From positions 310,001 through 374,000 of the forward strand of contig NZ_SRXO01000003.1 of assembly GCF_008360935.1 (NCBI RefSeq): DNA of 64,000 bases, given 5' to 3'. Each line of letters begins with the position of its first letter. Position 1 is the first letter of the stretch. Below the pieces are notes generated by a model. It was not told the origin of the DNA and ran no database searches. It saw only the letters and a list, made by a program, of their open reading frames with translations. Positions 38,115-47,244 of the stretch are shown in pieces. Both the position numbers and the translations under genes were made by a program. The DNA comes from Siccirubricoccus phaeus. Its GTDB lineage: Bacteria; Pseudomonadota; Alphaproteobacteria; Acetobacterales; Acetobacteraceae.

Positions 38115-39296
38115 TCAGCCCGCGAGGACGATGCCTTCCTCGACCAGCGCGGCGATCTCGGCGCTGGTCGCGCCGAGTCCTTCCAGCACCTCGATGCTGT
38201 GCTCGCCGATGCCTGGCGCGGGCCGGATCGCCGCCGCCGCTTCCGGCGGCACCCCGGGCAGCCGGGGCACGAGGATGCGGCCATAGGGCGCCTGGTCCAG
38301 TTCCGTCAGGATGCGCGAATGGCGCACCTGCGGATCGGCGCGCATCTCGGCATAGCTGTTCACCGCGCCGCACAGCACGTCGTGGCGGCTCAGCAGCTCG
38401 ATCCAATGCGCGGTCGGCGCGGTGGCGAACAGCGCGCCGAGCCCGGCATCGATCTCGCCGCGCCGTTCGAGCCGGCCGGCGACCTTGGCGAAGGACGCAT
38501 CCCCCGCCCAGTCGGTCCGCCCGATCGCCTGGGCGAGCTTGGCGAACATCGGGTCGGTCAGCGCGGTGACGTTGATGTAGCCGTCGGCGGTCGCGTAGGT
38601 CGCCGCCGGCACCGCCACGGGCTGCACCGTCTTGCCGCCGGCGATCTCGTGCTCGACCACCGCCATGGCCTGGAAGGCGGTGGTGGCTTCGAGCAGCGAC
38701 GCCTCCACATGCCCGCCCTTGCCGGTGGTGGCCCGGCGATAGAGCGCCGCGCCGGTCGCCTGCGCCGCATAGACGCCGGTGCAGATGTCGGCCACCAGCA
38801 CGCCCACCTTGCGCGGCGTCCCGCTCGCATCGCGGTTGACGCGCATCAGCCCGGTCATCGCCTGGAACACGGAATCCGATCCGGGCCGCTTCTCATAGGG
38901 GCCATCCTGCCCGTAGCCATTGACCGAGACATAGACGAGCCGCGGATCGCGCGCGGCGAGGTCGGCGTAGCCGAGGCCGAGCCGCGCCGCGACGCCGGGG
39001 CGGAAACTCTCCACCACCACGTCGGCGCCCTGGGCGAGGCGCGCCAGCAATTCGCGTCCCTTCGGCCGCGTCGCGTCAATGGCGATGGACCGCTTGCCGA
39101 GGTTGCCGGCGATGAACAGCCCGCACTTGCCTTCGAGCCCCCAGCCGATGCCGCGGCCCCAGTCGCCCGCGGGCGGCTCCACCTTGATCACCTCCGCTCC
39201 CTGCTGGGCGAGGATCGAGGCGCAGGACGGCCCCGCGAGCCCCTGGCTGATATCGAGCACCCTGAGCCCGCGATAGGGCGGCTCCCATGCCGGCAT
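38115..39296 (-). CDS. Class III (CaiB/BaiF) CoA-transferase
   Basis: A 393-residue formyl-CoA-transferase-fold enzyme that moves CoA from one acyl-CoA to another acid. The N terminus GLRVLDISQGLAGPSCA is typical, then EVIKVEPPAGDWGR, NLGKRSIAIDA, NGYGQDGPY and the active-site Asp region LVADICTGVYAAQA. The ATG chosen (MPAWEPPY) has a strong AGAAGGAGGAA; the open frame upstream is antisense reading over the TRAP binding protein gene. It is last in a minus-strand run with a TRAP binding protein and large permease, so it probably activates the acid that this transporter imports. Confidence 0.88.
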   Translation of the reverse strand: MPAWEPPYRGLRVLDISQGLAGPSCASILAQQGAEVIKVEPPAGDWGRGIGWGLEGKCGLFIAGNLGKRSIAIDATRPKGRELLARLAQGADVVVESFRPGVAARLGLGYADLAARDPRLVYVSVNGYGQDGPYEKRPGSDSVFQAMTGLMRVNRDASGTPRKVGVLVADICTGVYAAQATGAALYRRATTGKGGHVEASLLEATTAFQAMAVVEHEIAGGKTVQPVAVPAATYATADGYINVTALTDPMFAKLAQAIGRTDWAGDASFAKVAGRLERRGEIDAGLGALFATAPTAHWIELLSRHDVLCGAVNSYAEMRADPQVRHSRILTELDQAPYGRILVPRLPGVPPEAAAAIRPAPGIGEHSIEVLEGLGATSAEIAALVEEGIVLAG

Positions 39297-39310
39297 GGCG
39301 TTCCTCCTTC

Positions 39311-40438
39311 TCAGAACCTGGCCCGGTCGTAGATCTCGGTCCGCAGCGCCTGCTCGAAGCGGTCCACGTCCACGCCGGTGCGCTGCACGATCTCGCGCCA
39401 TTTCCGCAGATTGGCAAGGAAGGCCTCGATCACCGGCTCCGGATTGCGGGCGCCGCGCTGGCGCGCCACGGCGATGGCGTTGCGGACCTCGTCGCGGTTG
39501 TATTCCTCGAGCAGCCGGGTCAGCGCCGGGTCGGGCGGGAAGGTCGTCACGCCGCGCTCGCGCGCGCGGCGCTCCACCGTCTCGTCGTCGCAGACGTAGC
39601 CGACCGCGACCTGCGCCAGGGCGCGCGGGACCAGGCGCAGGAAGGCGGCGCGGTCCTCGGCGCGGATGCCGTTCCAGCTGTCGCGGTTGAAGGCGATCAG
39701 CGCGCCGCCGAAATACGCCCCCATCGGCAGGTCCACCACGTTCTTCGCCACGTCCCACAGCGACAGCGTCTCGAGCCAGGCCACCGAGCCGATGACGCAG
39801 TCGAGCTGGCCGCGCTCGAGTGCCTCATAGGCCTCGGCATTGGGGATGTTGACGCCGACGCCGCCCATGCGCTGCGCCCAGCGGCCATAGACATTGCCGG
39901 CCGCGCGCATCCGCAGCCCGCGCAGGTCGTCCATGCTGCGAACCGGCTGGCGGCACATGACGCGGTATGGCGTGGTCGAGTAGGCGCCGACATAGACCGT
40001 GTTGTTGCGGCGATACTCGGCCAGGCAGTCGGGGCAGTTCAGCAGCACCGTCTCGTTGATGGCGCCCATCGTCGCCAGCGGATCGGCGGCGAGCAGCGCG
40101 AGGTCGCTCATCGCCGTGTTCAGCGGGATCTGGTTCGGGTGGTAGAGCGAGACGACGAAGCCGCCATCGACCAGCCCGGTGCGGATGGCCGAGAGCGTCG
40201 CCGGCCCGGCGACCAGCGAGCCGCCCGTGTGCAGCTGGATCCGCAGCGACCCGCCGGTCGCGCGCTCCGCCTCCTGGAACAGCGGGATCAGCCCGTCGCG
40301 GTTGCTGCCGTGGCTGGGCGGCAGGTAGCTGGAATAGGTCAGCGCCCGCTGTTGCGCCGATGCGCCGGCCGGCAGCAGGCTGCCCAGCGCCAGCGCGGCG
40401 CCGGCCAGCAGGGTTGTCAGTCCCGATCGTCTCGTCAT
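39311..40438 (-). CDS. TRAP transporter solute-binding protein (DctP family)
   Basis: A 375-residue periplasmic binding protein of the TRAP class, with a Sec-type leader (TRRSGLTTLLAGAALALG, cleavage about ASAQQ). The DctP landmark arginine region is DLRGLRMRAAGNVYGRWAQ, followed by NIPNAEAYEALERGQLDCV. Two Cys (LNCPDC) are unusual extras. RBS AAGGGAGGAAC. It lies between the CoA-transferase (14 bases) and the large permease (50 bases). The ligand is a carboxylate by family, but not identifiable. Confidence 0.88.
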   Translation of the reverse strand: MTRRSGLTTLLAGAALALGSLLPAGASAQQRALTYSSYLPPSHGSNRDGLIPLFQEAERATGGSLRIQLHTGGSLVAGPATLSAIRTGLVDGGFVVSLYHPNQIPLNTAMSDLALLAADPLATMGAINETVLLNCPDCLAEYRRNNTVYVGAYSTTPYRVMCRQPVRSMDDLRGLRMRAAGNVYGRWAQRMGGVGVNIPNAEAYEALERGQLDCVIGSVAWLETLSLWDVAKNVVDLPMGAYFGGALIAFNRDSWNGIRAEDRAAFLRLVPRALAQVAVGYVCDDETVERRARERGVTTFPPDPALTRLLEEYNRDEVRNAIAVARQRGARNPEPVIEAFLANLRKWREIVQRTGVDVDRFEQALRTEIYDRARF

Positions 40439-40488
40439 CTCCGTTCCTCCCTTGTGGTTGATGGCCGGTCGCGCGCGGGGCGGCAGCC

Positions 40489-41799
40489 TCAGCGCCCCAT
40501 CAGGTCCGGCAGCCAGAGCGAAATCTGCGGATAGGCGATCAGCAGCGCCATGATCACCGCCTCGGCCGCCAGGAACCACAGCAGGCCGCGGAAGATCGTC
40601 GGCAGCGGCACCTCCTTGCCGACGATGCCACTGACGACATAGGCGTTCATCCCCACCGGCGGCGTCAGCAGGCCGATCTCGAGATACTTGATGACCAGCA
40701 CGCCGATCCACACCAGGTCGAGGTTGAGCGCCTGGAACATCGGCAGCAGCACCGGCAGCGTCAGCAGCATCAGCCCGAGCGGATCGAGGAAGCAGCCGAG
40801 AAACAGGTAGATCAGCGAGGCGCCGATCACCACCAGCAGCGGATCCACCGCCCAGCTTCCCATCAGCCCGGCAAGGAAGCCCGGCATCCCCGACAGCGCC
40901 AGGAAGCGCGACAGCAGCACCGCGCCGATGGCGATGAAGAAGATCGAGGCGGTCCCCTCCAGCGCCTCCATCACCGCCGCGCCCATCGCCGCGCGCGACA
41001 TCCGGCCCTGCAGCGCGGCGATGCCGCAGGCGGCGAGCGCGCCGACCGCCGCCGCCTCGGTCGGCGTGGCGACGCCGCCATAGAGGCTGCCGATCACCGC
41101 CAGCACCAGCACCGGGATCGGCCAGACCTGGCGCAGCGCGGCCAGCCGCTCGGCCCAGCCGGCCGGCTCCTCCGCGCGCGGCGCCAGCGCCGGGTTCAGC
41201 CAGCAGCGCAGGATGATCATCGCCGCATAGACCGCCGCCGTCAGCAGCCCCGGCACGATGCCCGCGATCAGCAGCCGGCCGATCGGCTGCTCGGCGAAGA
41301 TGCCGTAGAGCACCATCAGGATGCTCGGCGGGATGAGCGAGCCGAGGGTGCCGCTCGCCGCCACCACGGCGGTGGCGAGGCCGGGCTCGTAGCGCGCGCG
41401 CAGCATCTCGGGGATGGCGAGCCGGCCCATCGCCGCCGCCGTCGCCATCGAGGATCCCGAGGCGGCTGCGAAGCCCGCGGCGGCGAAGTTGGTGGCGACC
41501 GCGAGCCCGCCCGGCAGGAAGCCCAGCCACAGCCGCGCGGCGCGGAACAGGCTGCCGGTCATGCCGGTGTGGTAGGCCACCGCCCCCATCAGCAGGAACA
41601 TCGGCACCGCCGAGAGCGACCAATGCGCGGCGAATTCGAAGGGCAGCGCGCCGAGCGCGCCGAGCGCCGCCTGCGGGCTCCGCAGCACCGCGATGCCGAC
41701 GACCGATACGCCGCCGAGGGCGACGCCGATCGGCACCCGCAGTGCGATCAGCACGAAGACGGCGCCGAGCCCGGCGAAGCCGATCTGCAGCGGGGTCAT
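40489..41799 (-). CDS. dctM: TRAP transporter large permease (DctM family)
   Basis: A 436-residue inner-membrane permease with about 12 hydrophobic segments and DctM motifs: AAAGFAAASGSSMATAAAMG, SGTLGSLIPPSILMVLYG, TPTEAAAVGA and TPPVGMNAYVV. It uses a sodium or proton gradient to import what DctP binds, with a small DctQ subunit. DctQ is not adjacent; the only candidate is at 45561-46064, beyond two Bug genes and an oppositely oriented ligase gene. The ATG at 41799 gives a normal length. Confidence 0.92.
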   Translation of the reverse strand: MTPLQIGFAGLGAVFVLIALRVPIGVALGGVSVVGIAVLRSPQAALGALGALPFEFAAHWSLSAVPMFLLMGAVAYHTGMTGSLFRAARLWLGFLPGGLAVATNFAAAGFAAASGSSMATAAAMGRLAIPEMLRARYEPGLATAVVAASGTLGSLIPPSILMVLYGIFAEQPIGRLLIAGIVPGLLTAAVYAAMIILRCWLNPALAPRAEEPAGWAERLAALRQVWPIPVLVLAVIGSLYGGVATPTEAAAVGALAACGIAALQGRMSRAAMGAAVMEALEGTASIFFIAIGAVLLSRFLALSGMPGFLAGLMGSWAVDPLLVVIGASLIYLFLGCFLDPLGLMLLTLPVLLPMFQALNLDLVWIGVLVIKYLEIGLLTPPVGMNAYVVSGIVGKEVPLPTIFRGLLWFLAAEAVIMALLIAYPQISLWLPDLMGR

Positions 41800-41849
41800 G
41801 CGGCGGCTCCGGGCCGGGGGCGGCAGGGAGGCGGGCGGCGCTGCGGCAT

Positions 41850-42821
41850 CTACTCCACCCTGATCCCGGCTTCGCGGATCAGCGCTCGCCAGGTCGCGAG
41901 GTCGGCGGTGAGCAGCGCGCGCAGCTCCTCCGGCCCGCCCTGGCCCATCACCAGCCCGCGCGCTTCCCACTGGGCGCGGAAGGCGGGATCGGCGGTGGCG
42001 GCGCGCATTGCCGCGGCAAGGCGCGCGATGATCGGCTGCGGCGTGCCCGCCGGGGCGAAGAGCGCCTGCCAGAAACTCGCCTGCACGCCGGGCAGCGTCT
42101 CCTGCATCGCCGGCAGGTCGGGCATCAGCGCGATCCGCTCGCGCGCGGTGACGGCGATGGCGCGCGCGCGGCGGTCGGCCAGCAGCGGCGCCGCATCCGA
42201 CACCGTGGCGAGGAAGGCGGGCAGCCGCCCCGCCGTCAGGTCCACCAGCGCCGGCGCCGCGCCGCGATAGGGCACATGCACGAAGGGCGCGCCGGAGGCG
42301 CGGTGGATCATCTCGATCATCAGGTGGTTCACCGCGCCGATGCCCGAGCTGCCGAAAGTCAGCCCGCCCGGCGTGCGCCGCGCGAGGTCGAGGAAACCGG
42401 CGAAGTCGGCCGCCGGCACGTCGGGGTGGAGCACCAGGATGAAGGGCGTGTCGTAGAAATGCGCGATCGGCGCCAGTTCGCGCAGCGGGTCCTGCGGCAC
42501 CAGCTGCGGCTGCAGCGCCGGCGCGATGGCGAGGCTCGCCGCGCCCATCAGCAGCGTGTAGCCGTCGGGTCGCGCGCGCACGACATGGGCGGCGGCGATG
42601 GCGGCCGCCGCGCCGGTGCGGTTCTCCACCACCACCGGCTGGCCGAGCTCGCGCGCGATCCGCTCGGCCGCCGCGCGCGTCGCCGTGTCGGTCAGCGCCC
42701 CGGCCGGATAGCCGGTGACCAGCGTGACCGGCCGCGCCGGCCAGGCCGCCTCCTGCGCGCGCGCGATCCCCGGCGCGGCGAGCGCCGCCGCGAGGAGTGT
42801 CCGCCGATGCAAACCGTTCAT
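41850..42821 (-). CDS. Bug/TTT-family solute-binding protein
   Basis: A 323-residue Bug-family binding protein. The start (MNGLHRRT) has AGGAAGGAA 4 bases upstream; an ATG 21 bases earlier is less well placed. The leader HRRTLLAAALAAPG runs to about ARAQEA. Motifs: TGYPAGALTDTATRAAAE, VENRTGAAAAIAA and HVPYRGAAPALVD. It is a near-tandem copy of the broken gene upstream (42921-43891). Both share the QEAAWPARPVTLV opening of the mature protein and the LQPQL/LQPSL-xPQDPLRELAP stretch. It follows dctM by 50 bases (upstream side). Confidence 0.87.
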   Translation of the reverse strand: MNGLHRRTLLAAALAAPGIARAQEAAWPARPVTLVTGYPAGALTDTATRAAAERIARELGQPVVVENRTGAAAAIAAAHVVRARPDGYTLLMGAASLAIAPALQPQLVPQDPLRELAPIAHFYDTPFILVLHPDVPAADFAGFLDLARRTPGGLTFGSSGIGAVNHLMIEMIHRASGAPFVHVPYRGAAPALVDLTAGRLPAFLATVSDAAPLLADRRARAIAVTARERIALMPDLPAMQETLPGVQASFWQALFAPAGTPQPIIARLAAAMRAATADPAFRAQWEARGLVMGQGGPEELRALLTADLATWRALIREAGIRVE

Positions 42822-42920
42822 CCCGTTCCTTCCTGTGACCATGCCGCCCGGCGTCCGGACGCCGGCGATGAATTCCCGTTGCCGCGCGCCGGGCGGGTGC
42901 CGGCGGCGCGACCCCGCAGC

Positions 42921-43891
42921 CTAATCCGCCCTGATCCCGGTCTCGCGGATCAGGCGCCCCCAGGATTCGATCTCGGAGGCCAGCATCCTGTGCAATTCCT
43001 CCGGTCCGCCGCTCGCGATCACCACGCCGCGCGGCCCCCACAGCGCGCGGAACTCCGGCGCGCCGGTGGCCGCGCGAAGCGAGGCGGCCAGGCGCGCGAT
43101 CACCGGCGCAGGCGTCCCCGCCGGCGCGAACATCGCCTGCCAGAATGCCGCATGCACGCCGGGCAGCGTTTCCTGCACCGTCGGGACGGCGGGGATCGCC
43201 GCGATCCGCTCGCGCGAGGAGACGGCGAGCAGCCGCAGCCGGCCATCCTCCAGCTGCGGCTGGGCGTCGGAGAGGGTGGCGAAGGTCGCCTGCACCCGGC
43301 CCGCCTTCAGGTCGAGCAGCGCCGGCGGCGCGCCGCGATAGGGCACTTGGCCGAAGCGCAGCCCGGCGGCGCGTTGCACCATCTCGGTCAGCAGGTGGTT
43401 GACGGAACCGGTGCCGGAATGCGCCACCATCACCTCGCCCGGCCGGGCGCGCGCGTAGTCGAGGAAGCCGGCGAGGTCGCGCGCCGGCAGTTCCGCATTC
43501 ACCAGCAGCACGAAGGGCGTGTCGTAGGTCTGCGCGACGGGCGCCAGTTCGCGCAGCGGGTCCTGCGGCGGCAATGACGGCTGCAAGGTCGGGTTGATCG
43601 CGAGGGTCGAGGTGCCGAGCAGCAGCGTGTAGCCGTCCGGCCGTGCGCGCACGACATGGGCGGCGGCGATCGAGGCCGCGGCCCCGGTGCGGTTCTCCAC
43701 CACCACGGGCTGGCCGAGATCCGCCGCCATGCGTTCCGCCACCGCCCGCCCCACGACGTCGGACAGCCCACCCGCGGCATAGCCCTCACCAGCGTGACCG
43801 GCCGCGCCGGCCAGGCCGCCTCCTGCGCGCGCGCTGCCGCCGGCGCGCCGAGTGCTGCCGCCATCAATGTCCGCCTGCCGATGCCGCTCAT
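42921..43891 (-). pseudogene. Frameshifted Bug-family solute-binding protein gene
   Basis: The N-terminal part (MSGIGRRTLMAAALG, leader, mature start AWPARPVTLV) is in one frame. The remainder (GYAAGGLSDVVGRAVAERMA onward to the normal C terminus) is in another. The break is at about 43783-43786, where the coding strand has GTG then only two bases (AG) before GGC TAT GCC. The sister gene at 41850-42821 has a full codon there. So one base has been lost, next to a run of G. The rest is intact and well conserved, suggesting a very recent mutation or a sequencing error. If real, export and function are lost, since the second frame lacks a leader. Confidence 0.85.
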
Positions 43892-43983
43892 CGCCTCTCT
43901 CCCCATCCGCGCCCGTGCCGCGCGCCCCGTTGACGCATCATCGCCCCGCCCGCAGCCTGCGCGCGAAGAAGCAGGAGGACGCC

Positions 43984-45528
43984 ATGACAGAAAGCCCCGC
44001 CGAGCCCGGCATCCTTGGCGCCGCGGCGCTGACCGTCGCGGACCTGTTCCGCGACCGCGCGGCGCGGCACCGCGACCGCGTCGCGCTCGAACAGGATGGT
44101 CGGCGCTGGACCTATGGCGCGCTGGAGGAACGGGTGAACCGCCTCGCCCGCGCGCTCGCCGCGCGCGGCGTCGGGCGCGGAGAGCGCATCGCCGTGCTGT
44201 CGGAGAACCGGCACGAATTCGTCGAGGCCGAACTCGCCGCCGCCTCGCTGGGCGCCATCGTGGCCTGCCAGAACTGGCGCCAGTCGCGCGAGGAACTGGC
44301 CTATTGCCTCGCCCTTGCCGACCCTTGCCTGTGCCTGGTCTCGGAACGCTTCGAGGCGCGCCTGGCCGAGGCCGGCGGCGGCGCGCTGCCGGGCCTGGTG
44401 TTCGGCCCGCGCTACGAGGCGGCGCTGGCCGCCGAAAGCGCCGCGCCGCCGCCCGACCGCGCCGAGCCGGAAGACGGCCTCGTCATCCTCTACACCAGCG
44501 GCACCACCGGCATGCCGAAGGGCGCGCTCATCAGCCAGCGCGCCATGGTCGCGCGCGCCATCATCGCCCGCGCCGACCAGAGCGCCTTCCCCGAGGAGAC
44601 CTTCGTCGCCTGGTCGCCGATGTTCCACATGGGCGCGACCGACAGCGCGCTGGCGGCGCTGATGCATGGCGGCAAGGTCATCATCCACGACGGCTTCGAC
44701 CCGGCCGCCCTGGTCGCGGTGCTGGCGCGCGAGGAGCTCGGCTGGCTCTCGGTCATGCCCGGCACCGCCGAGCCGCTGCTCGAGGAACTGCGCCGCACCG
44801 GCGCGCGCCCGCGCGGGGTCCGGCTGGTCGGCGCCATGGCCGACCTGATCGCGCCGGCCGCCATCGCCGAGCTGACCGAAAGGCTGCAGGCGCCGTTCCG
44901 CAACACCTTCGGCTCGACCGAGACCGGCCCCGGCCCGGCCAGCCGCGGCCGCATCCCGGTGGGCGCGACGCCGGCGCGGCTGTCCAAGGTGCAGAGCTCC
45001 TACTGCCGCATCCGCCTGGTGGACCCCGAGGACCGCGAGGTGCCCGACGGCGAGCCCGGCGAGGTCGCCTTCCGCGGCCCGAGCCTGTTCAGCGGCTACT
45101 GGCGCGCGCCCGAGACCAATGCGCGCGACTTCCGCGGCGGCTGGTTCCACATGGGCGACGTGATGCGGCGCAACCCGGACGGCACGCTCGATTTCGTGGA
45201 CCGGGTGAAATACCTCATCAAGTCGGGCGGCGAGAACATCTACCCGGCCGAGATCGAGCGCGTGCTGCTCGCCTCCCCGCGGGTGAGCGAGGCGGTGGTG
45301 GTGCGCCGCCCCGACGCCCGCTGGGGAGAGGTGCCGGTGGCCTTCGTCGCCCGCCGCGACGCGGCACTGACCGAGGCCGAGCTGATCGCCGCCTGCCGCG
45401 CCGCCATCGCTGGCTACAAGGTGCCCAAGGAGATCCGCTTCATCGAGGAAGCCGCGCTGCCGCGCAGCACCACCGGCAAGATCCGCCGCCACGAGCTGGA
45501 GGCGCTGCTGTCCCCGCCTCCCGCCTGA
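43984..45528 (+). CDS. AMP-forming acyl-CoA ligase
   Basis: A 514-residue adenylate-forming ligase with ATP loop LYTSGTTGMPKGA, TFGSTETGP, WFHMGDVMRR, the hinge/acyl region KSGGENIYPAEIERVLL, and catalytic lysine motif STTGKIRRHE. It lies on the plus strand between minus-strand genes, cutting the TRAP genes apart, and has its own strong GGAGGA site. It is shorter than most FadD-type ligases. Substrate not readable; neighbours suggest a short, branched or cyclic carboxylic acid. It converges on dctQ with a 32-base gap. Confidence 0.9.
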   Translation: MTESPAEPGILGAAALTVADLFRDRAARHRDRVALEQDGRRWTYGALEERVNRLARALAARGVGRGERIAVLSENRHEFVEAELAAASLGAIVACQNWRQSREELAYCLALADPCLCLVSERFEARLAEAGGGALPGLVFGPRYEAALAAESAAPPPDRAEPEDGLVILYTSGTTGMPKGALISQRAMVARAIIARADQSAFPEETFVAWSPMFHMGATDSALAALMHGGKVIIHDGFDPAALVAVLAREELGWLSVMPGTAEPLLEELRRTGARPRGVRLVGAMADLIAPAAIAELTERLQAPFRNTFGSTETGPGPASRGRIPVGATPARLSKVQSSYCRIRLVDPEDREVPDGEPGEVAFRGPSLFSGYWRAPETNARDFRGGWFHMGDVMRRNPDGTLDFVDRVKYLIKSGGENIYPAEIERVLLASPRVSEAVVVRRPDARWGEVPVAFVARRDAALTEAELIAACRAAIAGYKVPKEIRFIEEAALPRSTTGKIRRHELEALLSPPPA

Positions 45529-45560
45529 ACCGGCGGGCATCGCCCAGGGCGCGGCGCGCG

Positions 45561-46064
45561 TCACGGCGCCGGCGCCCGGGGCGGCGCCACCTCGCGCACG
45601 GCCTGCAGCAGCATCCACGCCGCCATCGACCAGGTGCCGAGCGGCACCGCCCAGCGCGTCGGCCAGATCAGCACGTCGAAGGCGACCGCGCCGGTGGCCT
45701 CGCCGACCTGCGTCATCTCCCACGCCTCCTCGGCGCCGGCCCAGCCGAAGGCGGCCAGATAGACGGCCGAGAGCAGCAGCGCCGCCGCCTCCACCCCGCG
45801 GCGCGCGGGCGCCGGCAGCGCGTCGGTGAACAGCGTCACCGCGATGTGGTGGCGCTTGCGCTGCACATGGGCGAAGGGGAAGAACACCGCGGCCGCCATG
45901 AAGTAGTAGGAGACCATCTCGAGCGTGCCGGGCACCGGCCAGCGGAACAGGTATTTCAGCGTCACGTCGAGCGTGACGTTGACCATCATCAGCAGCAGCG
46001 CCGCCCCGGCGATCCACAGCATCGCCGCGGTGGCGGCATCGAGCGCGCCTTCGGCGGTCCGCAT
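45561..46064 (-). CDS. dctQ: TRAP transporter small permease (DctQ family)
   Basis: A 167-residue membrane protein with four predicted hydrophobic helices and the DctQ pattern (TLDVTLKYLFRWPVPGTLE near residue 30, then AHVQRKRHHIAVTLF, the basic loop typical of DctQ). DctQ forms a complex with DctM. The only DctM in the window is 3.8 kb downstream on the same strand, past three other genes. It is last in the right-hand minus-strand catabolic cluster, 19 bases after an acyl-CoA dehydrogenase. It may pair with the separated DctPM, or be a leftover. Confidence 0.85.
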   Translation of the reverse strand: MRTAEGALDAATAAMLWIAGAALLLMMVNVTLDVTLKYLFRWPVPGTLEMVSYYFMAAAVFFPFAHVQRKRHHIAVTLFTDALPAPARRGVEAAALLLSAVYLAAFGWAGAEEAWEMTQVGEATGAVAFDVLIWPTRWAVPLGTWSMAAWMLLQAVREVAPPRAPAP

Positions 46065-46083
46065 GACCGCGCCCCCCTGCCGC

Positions 46084-47244
46084 TCACAGCCCCATGCGGC
46101 GGGCGATGATCCCGCGCATGATCTCGCTGGTGCCGCCGCCGATGGTGCCCACGCGCGCGTCGCGGAAATACATCTGCATGTCGTGGTCCATCATGTAGCC
46201 GGCCCCGCCCATGATCTGGATGCCCATGTCGGCGCAGCGGCTGTTGTTCTCGGTCGCCACGACCTTGGCGATGGTGGTCTCGCTCACCGGGTCGAGGCCG
46301 GCATCCATCATCTCCGCCGCTCGGTAGGTCAGGGCGCGCGCCGCCTCGGCCATCATCCGCATGTCGGCGAATTTGTGCGCCACCGCCTGGAACTCGGTGA
46401 TCCGCCGGCCGAAGGCGGTGCGATCGAGCGCGAAGTCGCGGGCGTCGTCGATGATGCGCTGGCAATTGCCGCTCGCCGCCGCGGCGAGGCAGAGCCGCTC
46501 GACATTGAGCCCGCGCATCAGGTTGCTCCAGCCCTGGCCGCGCCCGCCCAGCATGCGCGCGGCGGGCACGCGCACATCGTCGAAGAACACCTCGTTCACA
46601 TGGATCATCCGCCGCCCCAGCGCGCGCAGCGGCCGGATGGTCAGCCCCGGGCTGCGCGCATCCACCAGGAACACGGTGATGCCGCGATGGCCGGCATCGG
46701 CCTCGGTCTTGGTCACCACCGCGAGGTGGTGCGCGACATGGGCGCAGGTGATGTAGATCTTCTGCCCGGTGATGACGAAGTCCTCGCCGTCCTGCACCGC
46801 GCGGGTGCGGATCGCCGCGGCGTCCGAACCGGTATGCGGCTCAGTCAGGCAGAAGGCGAGCCGGGTCTCGCCGCGCAGCAGGCCCGGCATGATCTCGGCC
46901 TTCAGCGCCTCCGATCCGCCGAGCAGCTGCCGCCCGCCATAGATCGCCGTGGTCAGCCAGGCCGAGGCCATCTGCGCGCTGTGCCAGGAGACGGCCTCGA
47001 CGAAGACCGCGAGGTCCTTGAACGAGCCGCCCGCGCCGCCGATCGCCGTGGGGAAGGGCAGGCCGAGCCAGCCGTCCCGCGCCAGCGCCTCATAGGCGTC
47101 GAAGGGGAACTCGCCGGCCTCGTCGAGCGTGCGGATGCGCTCGCGCGGCAGCACGCGGGCGAGCAGCGCCCGCACGCTGTCACGCATCATGCGCTGTTCG
47201 TCGGTCAGGCCGAAATCGCGCCCAGGATCCTGCATCGCCATCAT
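46084..47244 (-). CDS. Acyl-CoA dehydrogenase
   Basis: A 386-residue acyl-CoA dehydrogenase. Motifs: CLTEPHTGSDAAAI, KIYITCAHV, and C-terminal GTIGGGTSEIMRGIIARRMGL, where the loop glutamate is Gly. A helix-G Glu (GLNVERLCLAAA) is the likely base, as in isovaleryl-CoA-type enzymes, hinting at a branched substrate. The ATG overlaps the stop of the upstream flavin oxidoreductase (ATGA), so they are coupled. An in-frame ATG one codon later fits the GGGGGAAGG site slightly better. Confidence 0.87.
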   Translation of the reverse strand: MMAMQDPGRDFGLTDEQRMMRDSVRALLARVLPRERIRTLDEAGEFPFDAYEALARDGWLGLPFPTAIGGAGGSFKDLAVFVEAVSWHSAQMASAWLTTAIYGGRQLLGGSEALKAEIMPGLLRGETRLAFCLTEPHTGSDAAAIRTRAVQDGEDFVITGQKIYITCAHVAHHLAVVTKTEADAGHRGITVFLVDARSPGLTIRPLRALGRRMIHVNEVFFDDVRVPAARMLGGRGQGWSNLMRGLNVERLCLAAAASGNCQRIIDDARDFALDRTAFGRRITEFQAVAHKFADMRMMAEAARALTYRAAEMMDAGLDPVSETTIAKVVATENNSRCADMGIQIMGGAGYMMDHDMQMYFRDARVGTIGGGTSEIMRGIIARRMGL

